From positions 103,357,511-103,421,510 of the forward strand of contig OX578277.1 in assembly GCA_951217055.1 (NCBI GenBank): a stretch of DNA of 64,000 nucleotides. The letters run 5' to 3'. Positions 46,262 through 58,489 of the stretch are shown here, in pieces. Numbering within the stretch: position 1 is the stretch's first letter; the number at the start of each line of letters is the position of its first letter. The notes under the pieces were generated by a model. It searched no databases and was not told the DNA's origin. It saw only the letters and a program-made list of their open reading frames with translations. The position numbers and the translations under genes were made by a program. This DNA comes from Gerris lacustris (taxonomy: Eukaryota > Arthropoda > Insecta > Hemiptera > Gerridae).

Positions 46262-47467
46262 ATATACAATATACATATATATATTATTATATTGATAATT
46301 TTATTTACGGTTGCTATGGAATTTTAAAAATTATTTGACTATTTAAGCCTCAATTACATAGAAAACTTAACTAGTAAACTAGCGCTCGAGTTAGTTTACA
46401 TGATACTAGTTCTGCTGCTGTAATTTCACACAGCTTGTAAACTCGCCAGCGAGTAGATTGTACATGTACACTGGCTATTCACCGGCGTTATTATTCCAGT
46501 CGGCGAGTATTATAATCGTACTAGCTACCTTATATTAGACGAAGCGAATGCTCTTGCAGCTTGTAATCACGCCCTGTGTAATTTGGACTATAGTTTCTTA
46601 CAAAGCGATTGCTTACATGTTAGTAAAGGTTATGTTACGTTAAAGCAATGCTCATGCCCTGTCTATTATCCTGCAAAGAGATCGCGGCAGAGTAGTAAAG
46701 TAATTTTACCGCAACGCTCGAGTTCAGATAGCCTTGCCTGAAGGTTATATGTTTTTTTGTTGTTATATTTAGCGAATTTCCATTGCTTTGTTTTTATTGG
46801 TTTAATTTACAATCGTACGCAACTTACAAAATACTCCTCAGACGTAATAGTAGATCTAATTAATTAATTTTAATTTAGAGCTAATAACGCTTCGGAAATT
46901 TAATCTTTTAGAGTTTCTTGTAATTCATGTTTCAAAATATTGCTTTTTTTTTACCTAAAACAAGGGATGGTACAGATAAAGTACGGTATAAGTAACTCGT
47001 GCATAAACATAACTTTATAAGCTCTTGAATTACTTATTACTTTATTTATATTAATGACGTTTATCAATGACACCTTGTAAAACATAATTATTTCTATTTA
47101 ATTTTTATATTTTCGTGTGCACGTAGTATATAAAAAGAAAGTATACTTTTCATGACCAAAAATTCAATTTTGAGATTAATAAAAGGTTCCGACGATTTTT
47201 AATTTAAAAAAAAACTTAATTTAAATGCGAATTTAACCATATAAGTATTCTCGAGAAATATCTATTTTACGAGGAAAGTTTAACGAAAATGTATTCGTAT
47301 ATACATAATGTACTGGAATTTGACCACTCCCATTGAAAAACTCGAGTATTACGAAAAGCTTTCCCAGGACGAGTGATCTTCCGCCGAGGTGACCAGGAGT
47401 GGCTTGCAAGGTCCTGCATGTAAATTGTTTAGTTTTACTATTTTTGGAGAATTTAAAACATCACATC

Positions 47468-47502
<35 letters not shown>

Positions 47503-49670
47503 GTATAAAGTTCTTTAAACTGCAGCATATTTTATTAAAAGTTACTTCTTTAAGTGGAAAGATCGAAATGATTTAAAAAAGTAAAGGTTTATTTAATCTA
47601 AAAGAATTCCTAGAAATAATATTTTGGAGAGATTTTGTAAATTGAATTGGAAAACATTCAATCCGAAACGACTCGGAAAATTAATTATACATAATTTTCG
47701 CTTATACATAATTTATGGTATGGATTCTGTTCCGCAGCATTCTTTTCCAGGAAACTATATTTTACCCGGGAAAGCAACGCAAATGGTATCATTACCATTT
47801 TGAATTGACTTTAATTACAACCATATCGTCGAAAACAGTTTGGTATTTCTTTTTTTTTTTTTTTTTTTTTTAACACATTTTAGGGTTGGAACGATCCCTT
47901 AAATTTAGAGCTCAAATTTGTATCTCTAATTTGTCTTGGTGTATGATTTTACTGAACATAAATTTGAACCGAATTTCATCGAAAGCATTTCAGTAACTTC
48001 ATACTCATGCCATTGTACTTTGTTATTCTGACAGCGCGGGAAAATCGAAAAAAACGGGAGGGGAGCCAATGAGAGCATGAGATTTTGGCGGGTAGTATGT
48101 CGAGCCAACTAGGCAAACAAAAATATCACTGCAAAACCTTAAGATAATCGCCCAAAGGTTTTATTTTTTCCCTCTCATATGTTGGGCAATCTGAGCTGTC
48201 AGATTTACAAAGTATAATTATTGCATGAGTATAGTCTGTATGTTTTTGCACATACGAAATTTTTTTAATACTAATTTTTCGAATTGGAGTAATCTTACTT
48301 ATCATAGTAATCCAGCTCAATTTTGAAATTGATTCTTTTTGTGACATCACATTACTTTCTATAAATACATATTACTTATACATATAATTGTTAAAGTTTC
48401 TTTTTGAGAAACTTGCAGGGAAGAAAATATAGAGACAAGAAACTGTAGTAGTTTTCATAAAAAAGGAGCGTGTACTTGGTTAGGGACAGCGCGTAGCGCC
48501 GGCGCTAGGCACAGGAGGGGCAGGCGGCCGACGCCGCTCTCTCAGAATATTTTGTTACAATTTGAAAACAAAATCCTTAGTTGCAAAAACAATAATATTG
48601 TGTAATAAAATTAATTGAGGAATTGTCAATCCAAAAATATAACAATTAATCTCTTACACATTAGTCTCTTAATAATGTACCGCTCCTAGGCAAAATTAAA
48701 ACGCCGCCTTTATATTGTGAGAAGTGATACCCGACTCTATTGTTTTTTTGGTTTTTTTAAATATTTTTTTCGCGTGACATGATTTATCTGCCATTATGGT
48801 TTTGAATAGCTGGATAATTTTGAGTTTGCTATATTTTTCCTGTGTGCGCGTCAAAACGATCTTTAATTCTCATGTTTGTATATCTCTTTTGATTCAAAAG
48901 TTATTGGAACCGTACAGAGTGACAGACAGATAGACACAGGAACAAAACTAAAAGGGTTTCTTTTTTTGGTTTTACTAACGAAACCCTAAAAAGTTGAGTC
49001 TGGTTGCAATAGAAATATTAGACTGTAAAGATTATTTTTATAAATGTTTATTTTCCCAGATATTGTGTTTGTTTACATTTAGTTAAATTATTTCGTTATG
49101 TTTGTTTACTTTAAAGTTAACTTGATTAACTTTTTTGCAATTATCATTTTATTTGTTTAACAATTATTTGTTAGATTAATTATTTGGAAGGGTTTAAAAC
49201 ATGAAAAGAATTTTATCTCCAGTAGGGAGAAAAAGTTATGATTTTGAATTAGTTTAGAGGGACTAAGCAGGTCTTTTCTTCCCTGAACTCAAAAATTAGG
49301 GAGAAAAAGTAAAAGTAGGGCGAAAAAGTAAAGTAGGGCAAAAAAGTAAAGATTGCAACTTAATTATTTTATAAATAGTAGAAAATGAATGGCTAATGTA
49401 ATGAAGTTGTTGAAATCAGGTTGGCGGCACTGCGCTTTTTTGACCATGTTTATCTTTGTTTATAACCTGCATCTAAAAAACCTTTTATTTGAGTTTAATT
49501 CTAATTCTTATTTGTTTTTAATATAGAATCTCTTATATCTGCTATTAAAAGTGCTAATTGTTATTGTTATTTATTAAAATAATAAATAAAAACTGTGCAA
49601 TGGAAAAAAACTTGTCTATTTTCTTCCTACTGGAGATAAAATATTGTATGTACCTCGTGAGTAAAGTGCC
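46262..49670. other. AT-rich, mixed repeats, no gene seen
   Basis: T runs at 47468-47500 and 47850-47872. Family A phrases at 47180-47290 and 47740-47990 (heavily decayed). A Family C-like end GAAACCCTAAAAAG at 48981. GC-rich patch 48485-48540 (GGCGCTAGGCACAGGAGGGG) unassigned. Confidence 0.35.
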
Positions 49671-49684
49671 ATTATTCCCCTCGC

Positions 49685-49800
49685 GATAATTATCTCCCTC
49701 GGCTGCGCCTCAGGAATTAAAGAGTCTAATTCCCTCGGCTTCGCCTCGGGATTTAGGGACCATGGTTCCTTCGGCTTCGCCTTAAGAACTAAACTAACTA
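49685..49800. repeat. Three CTCGGCTTCGCCTCGG boxes
   Basis: CCCTCGGCTGCGCCTCAGG (49702), CCCTCGGCTTCGCCTCGGG (49732) and CCTTCGGCTTCGCCTTAAG (49768) are spaced 30-36 bp in AT-rich DNA. Confidence 0.65.
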
Positions 49801-50651
49801 AACTCTAACTAAACTATTGAAAAATAAGAAAAAAGAGTAAATTTTTAAACTTTGAGTGTCCACCATTTTGGAAAGGGAGTAAATAGAAAGCTCGGGTTTC
49901 CGGTAAATGTTTACGTTTTAAGACGTATCCAAAAATGTGTCACTTTATCGATGTCCCAATTTAAAATTTCAAAGTTGAATCCAATATGGCGGAAAAAATT
50001 ATTACTCACCAAAAAAGTAGTTATTTTTATAATAAATGATAAAGATACCCACAAACCGGAACTTAAAATCTCAATTATAACCGGAGATATTAAGCCGTTT
50101 CCGAACTTTTGGATCACCCTGTATATATATTATATATGTATATACTCACAAAAAATATGTAATTAATTTGTTTGTCTAGAAGTACGTACTAATGAAAGAT
50201 TTACTCTTATGTCACAAATTGTTAAGTTTATATTCCAGGTTGTTTTTTAATTTCAGAGGCAGGCTGGTTGTGAGTTTTTCTTGTTATGTTTTAATTAATT
50301 TATGACCGGTTTACATTTGTTGTGTTGAGTCTAAAACCCTCGAGTTCAGAGACCCCTACGCCCTCATCTTTAATTAATTGAACAAGCTTTTGTGTTTTGT
50401 GATACTTTAGTTGCATTTGTATCTAACTCGTGTTAATTTTATAACTGCGGTCCAACAAAAAAAAATAAAATGATTTCTCTCTCCTTTTTTTTCTTGCTTT
50501 TGTTTGAGACATACGTAAAAGATCTTAACTTTTAAAGTTTTCGGATTATATCAATTCCTTCTTAGTCCTGATTATAAAAGAATTATTTGTAAGTAAAACA
50601 ATTAATAAAACGCTAAGTAAAAAATTTCAAGATAAAAATAAACTTTTTATT

Positions 50652-51226
50652 TACTACGTTTTTTTTCTGTTGAATCGTATGTAATGTTGATAATATAATT
50701 GTTATTGTTATATAATATATAATGTTAGTGAAAAAAAAAAATAGCTCCGAATGTATTTACTTCACATAAATGACAACCATCTAGAGAGCTGATCTTAAAC
50801 CTATAAAAGAACAAATCTTTGTACAACAGATCTCCCCAACACCAAACCTAAACCGTGCCATCGATATATTTGAAATAATATAAATAATATAATCGATATT
50901 TCCTGTTTTGCTGTCATTCAATGTTTATCTATCACAAATTTGAGACCCGTCCAAATGAAGATTGCGTAAATATGGGACATGGTAAAACAAATAAAATAAC
51001 TTGCGGATTTTTTCCGAACTAATTTTCCGTACAGCCAAATTTGCTGAAAACCAATTAAATTCTGCTGAAAGATGGCTAAAAGTATTCAAATAATGCATTG
51101 TCATCGTGTTCTGAGCTATGCTAAAAGTTTCAAATGTCTAGCTATTCGGGAAGTTAGTTAGAAATCGATTGCTAGATTTGTACAAACAAACAAACAAACA
51201 AGAAAGCAAGCTAATAAAAACGTAGT
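50652..51226. mobile_element. Family F element, copy 2
   Basis: Ends ACTACGTTTTTTTTC / ATAAAAACGTAGT. It shares 50935-51226 closely with copy 1 at 33220-33520 and has about 230 bp of extra sequence near the left end. Confidence 0.75.
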
Positions 51227-51255
51227 AAAAATACATCGAAAATCACAAAAACTTA

Positions 51256-51605
51256 AGCCCCGATCACACGGTGATAGCTGCGGTCACGATAGCGATTATC
51301 GCATCAACTATTACCGTGTTGACTACGTGATAGATTTTGTCGCGATAGAACTATCAACCATTACACTATCTCGTTTGACGAGGTAGTTTTGTGTGCAATC
51401 ACAGCAGACTCACTCATGCGTTAGATTTAAGAACAACCACGCTAGATAATTGATGCTGATTGGCTTAGTATTTGTTTATACTTTTATATCACAAGATAAT
51501 ATATTTATAAGGCAGCAAATATAATAACTTGCTTCATATTTTATATCAGATTTTTTTGTTTTCGACATTATAAATATTCCGTTTGCTATAAATATAATAT
51601 TGTAA

Positions 51606-51636
<31 letters not shown>

Positions 51637-52526
51637 TTCACTTTATTGAGTAACACAACTACATTTTATAAATGTTATAAGTGTTAATAATACAAGTTTT
51701 TCGGACATTGATTTACTTGACAAAGGTAATAGTCCATTGACAACTCCTTTCGGCATGAAGATTAAAATTATAATGATAATATAAGAATTAAGAATAATAA
51801 TAAAGGAATATAATTAAATGAAATGAAATAAATAATAATAGTAAACTAGGCATCGCGTGGCTCTATCATTGAAGCGAGCGTATTGCAATGAAATACTGAA
51901 TATTGAAATTTATTAATCATGATGAATGTCATAGTTGAAGATAACTGGAAGAGGGTAGTGTAGGGAAGAGTGGGGGTACTCGGTACAAAGCTTTACTTCC
52001 TAAACAAACCTATACGACTATAACAATCTTCAACACCCGCGGTAGATTTTAAACAATTATTATAAATGTATCTCGTCGCTACGCAAAGAATTTTGCTTGT
52101 ATCAAGTTGAAATTTTGCATACCTGTTTCAATTGTGCATTAGATGGTGTATATGAAGTTTTATTAAAATCGATACGTTAGAACGTAAGATATCGGTAAAA
52201 AGGTCGTTTTCTCTATTATAAACGCTTTAATAGTTTTAGCGATCTTTATTAAGTCATAGCGGTGTCGCTGTTGGTTTTAGTAAAAAATGTTATTTGAAAA
52301 TAATGTTCGTCTCATCGAATAGATGATGATAGAATCTTTTCCCGTCCTGAAATTCCAATTTAATTTTTGTATCCCTCGTTTACGCGAGCGTTGCGCGCGA
52401 ACTCTTGGACGGATCACGCTGTCCAACGAACTTAGCCTGAGTATTAGTAAGAGGAACATGTATACCAAATTTCAACAAAATCGGTCAACTTTTACTCAAG
52501 TTATCGTCACACGCGTGAACGTTACT

Positions 52527-52578
<52 letters not shown>

Positions 52579-52955
52579 CGGAACATATTTCGTTGAATGT
52601 AGGAAGCTCGCTACGCTCGCTTTAATAAATCAGAAAATAGAATTCAAATAAATAGACAAAATTAAAAACATATAGATATATAATAACAGTAAGTTAAATA
52701 ATAATAACTATAAATTTGCTATAAATAATATAATAATATTAATAATATAAATATATTAATATAGTAATATTTCATGCTCTACTTCTGTGTCCAAGTCAGA
52801 AATGTAGGATATGGATATAATTTTGAGATCAAGACAACAAATTTTGACGTATGTTAACTCTCACCGTGTAGACTGTACACCTCCACGATAGTTCTATGAC
52901 GTTGACTGACATGATAGTTCTATCGTGGGAGAACTATCACCGTGTAAACGGGGCT
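51256..52955. mobile_element. PIF/Harbinger-like element, TTA target duplication
   Basis: 1,700 bp with terminal inverted repeats AGCCCCGATCACACGGTGAT / ATCACCGTGTAAACGGGGCT, flanked by TTA at 51253-51255 and 52956-52958. A 3-bp TTA/TAA target and such termini fit PIF/Harbinger. Subterminal GATAGTTCTATC-like words repeat near both ends. No transposase; the interior holds a Family B/B' copy. Confidence 0.75.
52050..52625 (+). mobile_element. Family B/B' copy nested in the Harbinger-like element
   Basis: Contains GCTTGTATCAAGTTGAAATT, ATTAAAATCGATACGTTAGA, ACGCGAGCGTTGCGCGCGAA, a CAGA array at 52528-52577 and a final AAGCTCGCTACGCTCGCTTT at 52603-52622 instead of the usual hairpin. Confidence 0.65.
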
Positions 52956-53032
52956 TTACTTATAGTCATTGTAATTTACTATTAAAAGTTGTTATTATAC
53001 TTAAAAGAAATATATAAAATATAAAAGCTTAC

Positions 53033-53134
53033 CTGTAAGTTTTTAATAGCGTTTTTAAGTTGATCGTCTGACATTAGATTCCCACTCTCCATATTAGTCT
53101 CAGGAAGGTAACCAAATTGCATTAGGTAGTTTAC
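53033..53134 (-). CDS. Matrix metalloproteinase, prodomain exon (upstream of the two visible)
   Basis: Internal exon of a secreted or membrane matrix metalloproteinase, a zinc endopeptidase that cleaves extracellular matrix. Read on the minus strand it is 102 nt, 34 codons, phase 0 at both ends. It starts VNYLMQFGYLPETN and ends with SDDQLKNAIKNLQ, the peptidoglycan-binding-like helices at the N-terminus of MMP propeptides (family motif YLxxFGYL). The acceptor is TTCAG before GTAAAC after a T-rich tract, and the donor is CAG followed by GTAAGC. It joins in frame to the exon at 13839-14005. Upstream exons with the signal peptide were not found and probably lie beyond 64000. A Harbinger-like element ends 75 bp downstream of its donor. 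MMP identity is firm; orthology (Mmp1, Mmp2 or another) is not decided. Confidence 0.9.
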
Positions 53135-53309
53135 CTGAACATACAAACAACAATGATGTTAATTTACATAAAATAAATTTAATAATACCAAAAAAGTAAA
53201 ATATAAAAAAAAAAAAAATAAAAGAGTAAAAAATAAACTAATTTACTACTAATTGAAACTAGAATACAATATTAAAGTCATTAAATATTTGTTTTGTATA
53301 AAATCGGTC

Positions 53310-53882
53310 AGAAACAACTCAAACAAACTTTCTCATTTGTACTAGTTCATAATTACTTAGCCCAGTGATTTCCATTTGTTAGTTTTCGTAGGTACATACA
53401 TTTAAATATTATCGAATATTTTATCAGAATGTCCATAAAAATAACTCCTCGGTGGGGAATCCAACCCGGCCTCTCGCCGTCCGTGATTAAAGCTATTTTC
53501 TCAGTAACTAGATTATTCCCTGGAAAACGGCTTATATATCGTTAGATTCGTACTTAAATGGACTACAGTTTAGAATTTTTCAATCAATATCATCGGAATC
53601 GTTTTCGAGAATTTTTTTTTTCGGGGAGGTTTTGGGATGTAGCACCCCAAAATTTTGAGCTAAAATTCATTGCTCGATTTCTCCTCGGGTATGCCAAATT
53701 TCGTCAAAATCGGCCCAGTAGTTTAGGCTCTACGCGTCTGCACTGACGCCAGACAGATGATTTTTTTTTAAAAAAAAACAAAACATTTTTTTGGACTCAG
53801 GAGACCTCAAAACTTTCAAATTCATCAGAATCTCGAATTTTTGCGCCATCACAATACTTTCTCTTTATATGAGAAAGTATAA
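53310..53882 (-). mobile_element. Family A copy
   Basis: The plus strand has ACTCAAACAAACTTTCTCAT, TAGCCCAGTGATTTCCATTT, the tRNA-like GGGGAATCCAACCCGG (53454), CGTTTTCGAGAA, TGCCAAATTTCGTC, and a terminal hairpin ACTTTCTC/GAGAAAGT (53859-53881). Confidence 0.78.
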
Positions 53883-54620
53883 AAACAGATAAGAATAATT
53901 GTGCGTATTATATGTGAGATTTTATGGATTTTTAATCTTAATTATTCGGAGATATCGGAATATCTGATATTTTGCAAATCATATGTAACTAAGTTGCTAA
54001 TAATGATTTAGGTACAATGCAACTCACTTTTGAATGATCCCTATGATAGGTTGAAAAAGTCGGGATTCACTCAATGTCAGATTCTGTCACCTTCTTAATG
54101 ATGTGTATTCATTAAGAGAGATTTATTTGAAGCATTTAACAATATTTTATTTGGTCATTGACCTTTTTCCTAAAAAAATCTTAGAAGAATTAAGATTTCA
54201 CTCTTCATATTTGGACCTAGGAGAGATCATAATTTAAAAATTGAATCACTCTAGAGAAGGAAATAAGATATAAAAAGAAATATTAAGACGCTAGAGTAAT
54301 GAACCAAGTAATAAATCAAAACTGCTACAAGACAAGGCCAGGGAGCAGGGAACGTTCTTACAGACTCGATCCCTTGGGCCCTGGATCAGCCTAATAATAA
54401 TACAACACGTAACTGAACTACGGGGGAGGTGCTTCGCTTAACTAATCCCAGCAGATGTTCCACTTACACAACCCTCTGTGAGATAGTTCCAATTTTCACT
54501 TAGCACTTTAAACACATAGGGGAACTAAAAACATAAACACAACTAATAATATATTAGTCACATTTTTTACACATGTTCACGTTTTAACTTTAATGAAACA
54601 TCAGCTGATTAATTACAATC
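53883..54620. other. AT-rich, nothing recognised
   Basis: No gene or clear repeat. Confidence 0.35.
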
Positions 54621-54639
54621 AATGTAGACCTATCTATTA

Positions 54640-55260
54640 TAATGTAGACCTTCCGGAGGAAACCATGTCCGAGATATCGTTAATCCCGACGTTTCGAACA
54701 CATTATAGGGATCATTCTCAAGGGAGTTGGTCACAATGAGAGTCATTGGTTGTTCCCAAAATTTTAGACGGACAGACAGACGCGAGACAATAACTATGAA
54801 TCCCGACGTTTCAAACCCATTACAAGGATCATTCTCAAGGGAGTTGGTCACGATGAGAGTTATTAGTTATTAGTTTAGAGTTATTAGTTATTAGTTTAGA
54901 GTTATTAGTTATTAGTTTAGAGTTATTAGTTTAGAGTTATTAGTTATTAGTTTAGAGTTATTAGTTTAGAGTTATTAGTTATTAGTTTAGTTCCTAAAAA
55001 TGTTGGACAGACAGACACGAGACAATAACAATGAATCCCGACGTTTCGAACCCATTACAAGGACCATTCTCAAGAGAGTTGGTCACGCTGAGAGTTATTA
55101 GTTGTTCCTAAAAATGTTGACGGACAGACAGACACGAGACAATAACTATGAATCCCGACGTTGCGAACCCATTGCAAGGATCATTCTCAAGGGAGTTGGT
55201 CACGATGAGAGTTATTAGTTGATCCTAAAAATGTTGACGGACAGACAGACACGACACCAA
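54640..55260. repeat. Tandem CCCGACGTTTCGAACCC repeats, about five units
   Basis: Units of about 120-170 bp contain ATCCCGACGTTTCGAACCCA, GGATCATTCTCAAGGGAGTT, GGTCACGATGAGAGTTATTAG and GACGGACAGACAGACACGAG (cores near 54687, 54801, 55036, 55157). Between units two and three a short GTTATTAGTTTAGA array (54856-54990) expanded. Confidence 0.85.
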
Positions 55261-55606
55261 AACTATTCCCAGATGTCAAATAGGTTTCTGCCCTGGAAAT
55301 TTTGAATTCGGAGACATAAATAATAATAATAGAAAAAAAAAAATGTGTGAGACTGTCACGCATTAGAAGGGAAACATAAGTTCTAGAAACAGTTGATTTT
55401 ATGCATTGCTCTCTTTGCACTTCTTGACGATTTTTAATTTCAGGATTAAGAAATGGTTATGTGAAATTTAATTGAGATATATTCATAACATTTTAGCGAA
55501 TAATGAAGAAAAAACATGAAAACAACATTTATATATATATATTATATTATTATAATGTATATAATATTACGCTTAAATACCAATTCTGTGTTTGATAAAT
55601 CATTTA

Positions 55607-55748
55607 TCTCCGTGGTGTAATGGTTAGCACTTACACCTTCTGAATAAGTGGTCGGTGGATCGAGACTCGACTGAGAGAAAGATTTTTTATTGGTAAATCA
55701 ACTGCTGGCTTAAGTCGGCAGTTGATTTAGCTGTAAAAAATCTTTCAC
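55607..55748 (+). mobile_element. tRNA-Gln-like SINE with downstream hairpin
   Basis: TCTCCGT..ACTGAGA pair as an acceptor stem with one mismatch. GGTGTAATGGTTAGCA is an exact box A of Gln/Glu tRNAs, and the loop has TTCTGAA (CTG). The anticodon stem is displaced (ACTTA/TAAGT around 11 bases) and the B box is GGATCGAGACT, so it is not a working tRNA. Directly after it, AAATCAACTGC/GCAGTTGATTT and AGATTTTTTA/TAAAAAATCTT form a long hairpin (55680-55746). Confidence 0.65.
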
Positions 55749-56870
55749 TTGGACGAGTATTGAATCACAAACTTCGTTACATGCAATTTCATTTCATCCA
55801 AGCCATAATTTACTTTCTGCGCCTAAAGAAGTTTTACTTTAAAAATGTTTGTTCTTTAAAGTAATCTAGCTTACATTAATTACGGTATAATCAATTGAAA
55901 TGCTAAATTTGCAAAGAGTACAAACAGATAACATAAGGTGTAAAGTACCTGACCATAATTAAACCTGAATATTGAGAAAATGCCGAAATCTGTCACTAAA
56001 ATTCTTATCATAGATATTATTAAAAAATATCGAATTCTTCGTAAAGTTATTTGATATAAATAACAAGGCTAACTAAAATACCTATACACTAAATGCCTCC
56101 GAAACACCGTAAACATTTTATACGGCTTCATTGTGCCCTTTTCATATTAATTTTATTCAAGGGCGTTTAGTGACTTACTTGATTATCTTTAACAAAATAA
56201 ATGATTATTAATGAACGTAATAAGATAAAATCTATAAAATTAAAATAGAACATTAGTGAAAGAACAATTATAATTAGCTAACAATGAGAATTAAAATAGA
56301 AAAGGTTTAAGAAGTTACCCTTGTGAAAACGCTCATTATATCCGATCAATTAAAATATATAGATGCCGCTTTTGATAAAATGCATAATGCATAAAGTTAT
56401 CTTATGCACTTTTCATTTGTACACACATCGTTCATTTACAGATCGTTTAGAAACATTTGTTGATTAATAGATAGAATTAAAATTATATTGATTAACAATA
56501 GCGTCTTTTCACCATTAATATGCTCTTACAGTGCTTGTGATAGACGGATGAAAGGTATGGGGAGGTTTGTGACAAAATCAATTAAATCAGATGATAGGAT
56601 AGTGTTGAAATTTTCTTCACTTCATGCGGAAAAACATTGAATTGCTTTGGGCATTGAATCAAGTGAATGATTTTGTTTTATTGTTTTATGTAAAGATTTT
56701 GAATTTTATCAAATTAATGTCATTCACTCATTCAGCGTAGCCAATTTTTACACCTCCCCCTTTTGAAGACGGTGGCTATGGTGCACTTCTACTGGAGAAA
56801 TATAGAACTAAAAAGTGAAAACCGAGCTACCTTCTGCTACCTCCAAACTTCCAAGTACTTTACTTTATGC
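55749..56870. other. AT-rich, nothing recognised
   Basis: No gene. 56740-56870 probably belongs to the 3' side of the adjoining LINE. Confidence 0.35.
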
Positions 56871-56877
56871 AGCGCTA

Positions 56878-57930
56878 CAGCCCGAGATGGGCTTTGGCTT
56901 CCCTTACAACATATCTCCATTCATCTCTCCTGCCCGCTCTGGTTCTCCAACTCCTCACTCCAAGTACTTTCAGGTCCTCCTCCACATCCTCAAGCCATTT
57001 CTTCCTTGGTCGTCCCCGTCTTGAAGGTCCGTATATCTTTCCGCTGTGCAGATTCTTAGGCATCCTGGCTTCGTCCATCCTTTCCACATGCCCCAGCCAT
57101 CTTAATCTTTGCGCCTTAATGAACCTTACGATATCTTCTCCTTCCAAGATATCATTTATCTCTCTGTTGCTTTTTAGCCTCCATACTCCATCAACACAGG
57201 TCGCGCCATATATTTTCCTGACCACTTTTCTTTCAAAAATTCTCAGCATATTTTCATCGTTTTTAGTCAGGGTCAATGTTTCTCCTCCATAAGTGACGAC
57301 AGGTCTTATGAGGGTTTTGTATATTAGAAGCTTGGTAATTCTTGAAACTAAATTAGATTTAAGCAGTTTCAGATTAGCAAAGTAAGCCCTATTACCTGCT
57401 TCTACTCTGCGTAATATTTCTGTTGCAACCTGGTTGTTGTTCGCCAGGAGACCTCCTAGGTAAACGAACTCATTTACGGCTTCCAGATCACATCCTCCTA
57501 TTTTAATATTTCTCTGTACAAGCCGTCGACCCTCCTCTGCTGACATTTTCATATATTTCGTCTTTTTTTCGTTTATTATAAGCCCCATTTTTAAACATGC
57601 TTGCTTGAGTGTCACAGTCATTTCCTCTAGTGAGTGCATTGTTCTGGCTACCAGTGCAATATCATCGGCATATGCGCACGCTTGCTTAGTTTTATTGATA
57701 ATACTGCCCCTTAGATTGAGCTGTTTCATTGCCAGATGCAAGGCTAGGTTGAAAAGCACTGCTGACAAGGCATCCCCTTGTCGAACTCCTGTGCCCACTT
57801 TAAATGATCTGCCTATTTTTCCTCCAACCAGTACTTTGGCTTTGGTGTCCTGCAGGGTCATTTTGACAAGCTTCACCAGTTTCTTTGGTACCAAACTTCC
57901 AAGTACTATATCTAAAAGCGTCACATATTT
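56878..57930 (-). pseudogene. 5'-truncated LINE reverse transcriptase
   Basis: About 349 codons open on the minus strand without a proper start. It contains TGVRQGDALSAVLFNLAL (RT block 4, residues 45-62) and AYADDIAL (catalytic YADD, residues 84-91). Downstream are YLGGLLANNN, RPVVTYGGETLTLTK, RLRWLGHVERMDEARMPK and RGRPRKKWLEDVEEDL, the usual C-terminal signature of a widespread animal non-LTR RT group. The endonuclease, finger and first catalytic Asp blocks are missing. The frame has no internal stop, so it is young or selected. The clade is uncertain (RTE/CR1-like). Plus-strand frames here are shadows. Confidence 0.85.
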
Positions 57931-58489
57931 AATTTAATTTTTTGCGCCCAAAACCAAAACATATCACTGTTCATAATATTTTTACCTAAAATGGCTTTAT
58001 GACATTGATCTTTTAGTATATATCAAATATGCTTTTACGATGAACAACCTCGTGAAATCTTTTGAGAATTTGTGAAATCCTATTTTACATACACGTAATG
58101 CAATTTGGCATACATGTTCAGAAACATGAATACCCCAATGTAAAATCGAGAAATTAATTTTACCACAACTTTTGAATAAGCTATCCCAAAAAGCTCTGAA
58201 TAAATCATTTCTGGAAAACTATTACGACAATATTTATTACTTCAATAAACTTTAAATTTAACCAAATGGATACCATCGTTTGCCCCCAAAAAATCTAGTT
58301 TTTTGAGATACCGATAAAATAATTTTCTGAAAATCATAAACGAAATATAAACAATCACCTGCCGAACACTTTGAATTATGTTTATTGATATGTGTTTTAT
58401 AAGATAGTATTAAATTTAAATTTATTATTATCAATTTTTGATAATTAAAAAAGAATTATCCATACATTTTATTTTGACCTTGAGAAAAA
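57931..58489. other. AT-rich with decayed Family A words
   Basis: Contains ACATGTTCAGAAACATGAAT and AAAATCTAGTTTTTTGAGATA, like Family A in places. No gene. Confidence 0.35.

Noticed and set aside
48126..48350. 74-codon minus-strand frame
   Set aside because: No splice context, motif or composition supporting a gene; left unassigned.
57605..57937. Plus-strand frames over 56763-57937
   Set aside because: Shadows of the minus-strand LINE reverse transcriptase.
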